Assembly (NCBI GenBank): GCA_910580045.1
Contig: CAJTXF010000022.1
Coordinates: forward strand, 25,670 to 34,068
DNA length: 8,399 nt
Origin: an uncultured Eubacteriales bacterium
GTDB lineage: Bacteria > Bacillota > Clostridia > Oscillospirales > Acutalibacteraceae
Reading direction: 5' to 3'
How positions within the stretch are numbered: the first letter of the stretch is position 1; the number at the start of each line of letters is the position of its first letter. Positions 6,089 to 8,399 of the stretch are shown here, in pieces. The notes beneath the pieces were generated by a model. It saw only the letters and a list, made by a program, of their open reading frames with translations. It searched no databases and had not been told where the DNA came from. The position numbers and the translations under genes are program-made.

Positions 6089-6122
6089 ATATTATGCTAC
6101 AAAACGGCACAGGAGGTTAAAA

Positions 6123-6908
6123 ATGGAGAAAAAAGGAAAAATTATCGCAATCTGCAACCAAAAGGGCGGGGTTGGCAAGACCGTCACTGCCGTAAACTTA
6201 GGCATTGGCCTAGCCCGCCAGGGCAAGCGCGTCCTGCTGGTGGACGTGGACGCGCAAGGCTCCCTGACCGCCAGTCTGGGCTACCAGCACCCGGACCAAC
6301 TGGAAGAAACCCTTGCCACTGTACTGGGCAAGGTCATAGAGGACAAGCCACTGGAAACCGGCGAGGGAATTCTCCACCAGGAAGAAGGGATAGACCTGCT
6401 CCCCGCCAACATCGACCTAGCCGCCATGGAGGTCACACTGGTGAACATTATGAGCCGAGAAACCATCCTTCGGGAATACCTAAACACCGTCCGCGACCAG
6501 TACGACGTGATTATCCTGGACTGCTGCCCTTCGTTGGGTATGCTTACCATCAATGCCCTGTCTGCGTCAGATGAAGTCCTGATACCCATGCAGGCCCACT
6601 TCTTGTCATTGAAAGGCATGGAACAGCTCATGGGAACAATCGGGAGAGTGAAACGGCAGATTAACCCCACTCTCACAATCAGCGGCATCCTTATCACTAT
6701 GGCTGATATGAGAACCACCTATTCGCAGGGAATCGTGGAACTGCTGCGGGGTACATACGGCAACCAGCTAAGAATTTTCGACACCATCATTCCCCGCTCC
6801 ATCCGCGCGGCTGAAACCAGCGCCGAGGGCAAAAGCATCTATCTACATGACCCGTCCGGCAAGGTATCAGCGGCATATGAGGCCCTGACCTTGGAGGTAG
6901 CGTCATGA
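6123..6908 (+). CDS. parA: ParA/Soj-type partition ATPase
   Basis: Cytoplasmic ATPase that forms dynamic complexes on nucleoid DNA and, with ParB bound to a centromere, moves DNA to both daughter cells. At 261 residues it is the short form without an N-terminal helix-turn-helix. The deviant Walker A motif KGGVGKT (residues 14-20) keeps both the signature Lys14 and Lys19. The A' motif VDVDAQG (40-46) and the Walker B-like VIILDCCPSLG are present, followed by LIPMQAHFLSLKGMEQL and IPRSIRAAE, all typical of Soj. AGGAGG at 6111-6116 lies 6 bases before the ATG. The stop overlaps the start of parB by 4 bases (ATGA), indicating translational coupling. In an ICE it would stabilise the excised circular form. 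The gene looks intact. Confidence 0.95.
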   Translation: MEKKGKIIAICNQKGGVGKTVTAVNLGIGLARQGKRVLLVDVDAQGSLTASLGYQHPDQLEETLATVLGKVIEDKPLETGEGILHQEEGIDLLPANIDLAAMEVTLVNIMSRETILREYLNTVRDQYDVIILDCCPSLGMLTINALSASDEVLIPMQAHFLSLKGMEQLMGTIGRVKRQINPTLTISGILITMADMRTTYSQGIVELLRGTYGNQLRIFDTIIPRSIRAAETSAEGKSIYLHDPSGKVSAAYEALTLEVAS

Positions 6909-7846
6909 AAGGGAGCGCGGCAAAAATCCAAATGACCAGCCTGGACGCACTGTTTGGCGGGGCTGTAGCCCAAGCTGCTGGCGACCAGATTCAAGAAATC
7001 CCGCTGACAGAACTGCATCCGTTCAAGGACCACCCCTTTCATGTGGTGGACGATGAAAAGATGCGGGAAATGTCCGAGAGCGTGGTCCAATACGGCGTTC
7101 TGGTGCCGGGAATTGTCCGGCCCAGGCCGGAGGGCGGCTATGAGATTGTAGCGGGCCACCGTCGCAAGAGGGCCAGTGAACTGGCGGGAAAAGAAACCAT
7201 GCCGGTTATCGTCCGGGAGATGGACAATGACGAGGCTACCATTATCATGGTAGACAGCAATTTGCAGAGGGAAAAGATTCTGCCCAGCGAAAAGGCTTTT
7301 GCCTATCGGATGAAACTGGAGGCAATGAAACGTAAGGCGGGCAGGCCACGCAAAAATGGTGCCCCAGTGGGGCCCCATTCTATAGATGGAAAATCGAGAG
7401 ACATCTTAGCTGAAAACTCGCCGGATAGTAAGTCTCAAATCCAACGCTTTATCCGGCTAACTGAACTTGTTCCAGTTTTGCTTGCGTTAGTTGACCAGGA
7501 AAAGTTCCCTTTACGCCCAGCCGTGGAGGTTTCCTACCTTACCCAAGACGAGCAAGAACTGCTGTATGACGTGATGGAGAACAAGTCTTTCGGAGCGCCG
7601 TCCATAGAGCAGGCGAAAAAGATAAGGGAATACGGTGGGCGAACAGACCTGACCACGAGCCTGATTATTGACATCCTGTCCGACAAAAAGCCCCCGCCGG
7701 TAAAGATTACCCTTAAAAAGGAGTATTTGAGCCAATATTTCCCCAAAGACTACACCCAACAGCAGATGGAGGAAGTCATCCTCTCACTACTAAAAAACTG
7801 GAAATCCCAGCAGAAAGGAGCCGTACCAAATGACCACAAGAGCTAG
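6905..7846 (+). CDS. parB: ParB/Spo0J-family centromere-binding protein
   Basis: DNA-binding partner of ParA that loads at a centromere and spreads along DNA. The 313 residues show an N-terminal ParB domain at about 28-125 (IPLTELHPFKDHPF, then QYGVLVPGIVRP, then IVAGHRRKRASEL with GHRR at 84-87, then NLQREKILPSEKAFA at 119-133). Next come a basic AGRPRK stretch and a helix-turn-helix-like region (about 165-190, SQIQRFIRLTELVP). The C-terminal about 100 residues follow the pattern of ParB proteins in Firmicutes ICEs (AVEVSYLTQDEQ). GHRR belongs to the motif used for CTP binding in this family. The start overlaps parA by 4 bases, and the end overlaps the next gene by 17. A short GC-rich segment at 7357-7377 falls in the variable linker. 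The gene appears intact. Confidence 0.93.
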   Translation: MKGSAAKIQMTSLDALFGGAVAQAAGDQIQEIPLTELHPFKDHPFHVVDDEKMREMSESVVQYGVLVPGIVRPRPEGGYEIVAGHRRKRASELAGKETMPVIVREMDNDEATIIMVDSNLQREKILPSEKAFAYRMKLEAMKRKAGRPRKNGAPVGPHSIDGKSRDILAENSPDSKSQIQRFIRLTELVPVLLALVDQEKFPLRPAVEVSYLTQDEQELLYDVMENKSFGAPSIEQAKKIREYGGRTDLTTSLIIDILSDKKPPPVKITLKKEYLSQYFPKDYTQQQMEEVILSLLKNWKSQQKGAVPNDHKS

Positions 7847-8339
7847 AACAGTCAACGTGAAAGATACCGCTTTTGGTCAGGATATGCTAGAAGTTTTGGC
7901 AGAGCGGCAGTTAGAAAATACCGCTTACCATGGGCTTGCTATATCCGAATCCATTGTAACCTTAAAAGAGTATCTTGTCAAGAAATTGAGCCATGGGAAG
8001 TGGAAAATAGCCCCCGGTCTGTGCCAGCCAGAACTGCGTTATCTCTACCCCATCTACTTCGATTCTGTGCGGATTCTGCTGGCAGAGTGCGTGGCGGAGT
8101 TCTTCCAGACCGGTAAAGTTTATCTGTCAGTGCTGGACGTCTTCCGCATGGAGTACGTGGAGCATGAAATCCGGCGGCTGGTACTCACGCCGGAGGACAC
8201 GGCAGCACTTCTGCGGGTACTCCACAAGGCACAGAACCCGGCTCATGACCTGATAGCCAGGTGGAAAGACACTGCTGACCGTGGGCGATGGATGGAGCAT
8301 ATACGGGCGCTCTATCAGACCATAAGCCAATTACAATAG
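7830..8339 (+). CDS. Hypothetical protein, third gene of the par operon (169 residues)
   Basis: I do not recognise this family. The start is well supported: AAAGGAG at 7814-7820 lies 9 bases before the ATG at 7830, and the gene overlaps the end of parB by 17 bases, so it is co-translated with the partition genes. The protein is soluble, with no signal peptide or membrane span, and seems mostly helical. It has an acidic-aliphatic middle (YPIYFDSVRILLAECVAEFF) and a charged C-terminal half with several Arg, Glu and His (YVEHEIRRLVLTPEDTAALLRVLHKAQ). No catalytic motif, metal site or clear helix-turn-helix stands out. It ends 13 bases before a strong terminator, so it is the last gene of this unit. 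Position suggests a role in maintenance, copy control or regulation of the element, but the sequence does not show which. Confidence 0.85.
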   Translation: MTTRARTVNVKDTAFGQDMLEVLAERQLENTAYHGLAISESIVTLKEYLVKKLSHGKWKIAPGLCQPELRYLYPIYFDSVRILLAECVAEFFQTGKVYLSVLDVFRMEYVEHEIRRLVLTPEDTAALLRVLHKAQNPAHDLIARWKDTADRGRWMEHIRALYQTISQLQ

Positions 8340-8352
8340 AATAATTTTTTGC

Positions 8353-8386
8353 GGGCCAATTTCATTTGAGATTGGCCCTATTTTTA
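8353..8386 (+). terminator. Rho-independent terminator of the parAB operon
   Basis: GGGCCAATTTC (8353-8363) pairs with GAGATTGGCCC (8368-8378), giving an 11-bp stem with one G-U pair and the 4-base loop ATTT. It is followed by TATTTTTAT (8379-8387). It sits 14 bases after the stop of the last gene. The about 12 bases after it hold nothing recognisable. Confidence 0.92.
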
Positions 8387-8399
8387 TGCGAATTTTTAG

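Noticed and set aside
6090..6095. TATTAT as a -10 element for parA
   Set aside because: No -35-like hexamer lies 16-18 bases upstream, and it would leave a leader of only about 20 bases.
6031..6574. Continuation of the recombinase frame through the parA gene
   Set aside because: It is out of register with parA, which is well conserved, and its residues show no recombinase similarity, only Pro/Arg-rich shadow sequence.

Overview
The window looks like part of an integrative and conjugative element (ICE) of the Tn1549-like kind found in gut Firmicutes, most likely Clostridia/Oscillospirales. The reasons are the gene set (VirB4-type ATPase, VaFE/SpaA surface protein, class B sortase, TnpW-like protein, large serine recombinase, ParA/ParB), strong AGGAGG-type ribosome binding sites, GC-rich codon use, and all recognised genes on the + strand. 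The host assignment is inference from family resemblance; no database search was possible.

Layout. Bases 3 to about 311 are the middle of a VirB4 conjugation ATPase, cut just after its Walker A motif. At about 300-316 the sequence switches into the interior of a cell-wall-anchored adhesin with three VaFE repeats, three SpaA/Cna-B-like domains and a VPKTG sorting signal, ending at 2605. Ten bases later starts a long exported protein (2616 onward) that carries SpaA-like domains, a Pro/Thr-rich linker and a C-terminal class B sortase with His, Cys and Arg all present. Two hairpins follow the sortase at 5073-5132. At about 5133-5165 the sequence switches again, into a radical SAM protein lacking both ends (CX3CX2C motif present). 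A terminator-like hairpin (5455-5518) precedes a small TnpW-like gene (5561-5734) and the first about 50 residues of a serine recombinase (from 5870), which breaks off at about 6020-6036. The rest is an intact partition operon, parA-parB plus an unrecognised 169-residue gene, all overlapping, closed by a clear rho-independent terminator at 8353-8386.

How it fits together. The adhesin and the sortase protein form a surface-display module that would act at the donor or recipient cell surface during conjugation. VirB4 would power the mating channel, TnpW and the recombinase belong to excision and integration, and ParAB would stabilise the circular form. At least four junctions each cut a conserved gene mid-domain, mostly out of frame, while the order of the pieces is plausible for one ICE family. 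That pattern suggests either a strongly deleted ICE remnant or an assembly that skipped variable blocks. The most interesting intact items are the SpaA-sortase fusion, the structured RNA segments beside the junctions, and the unknown third gene of the par operon.
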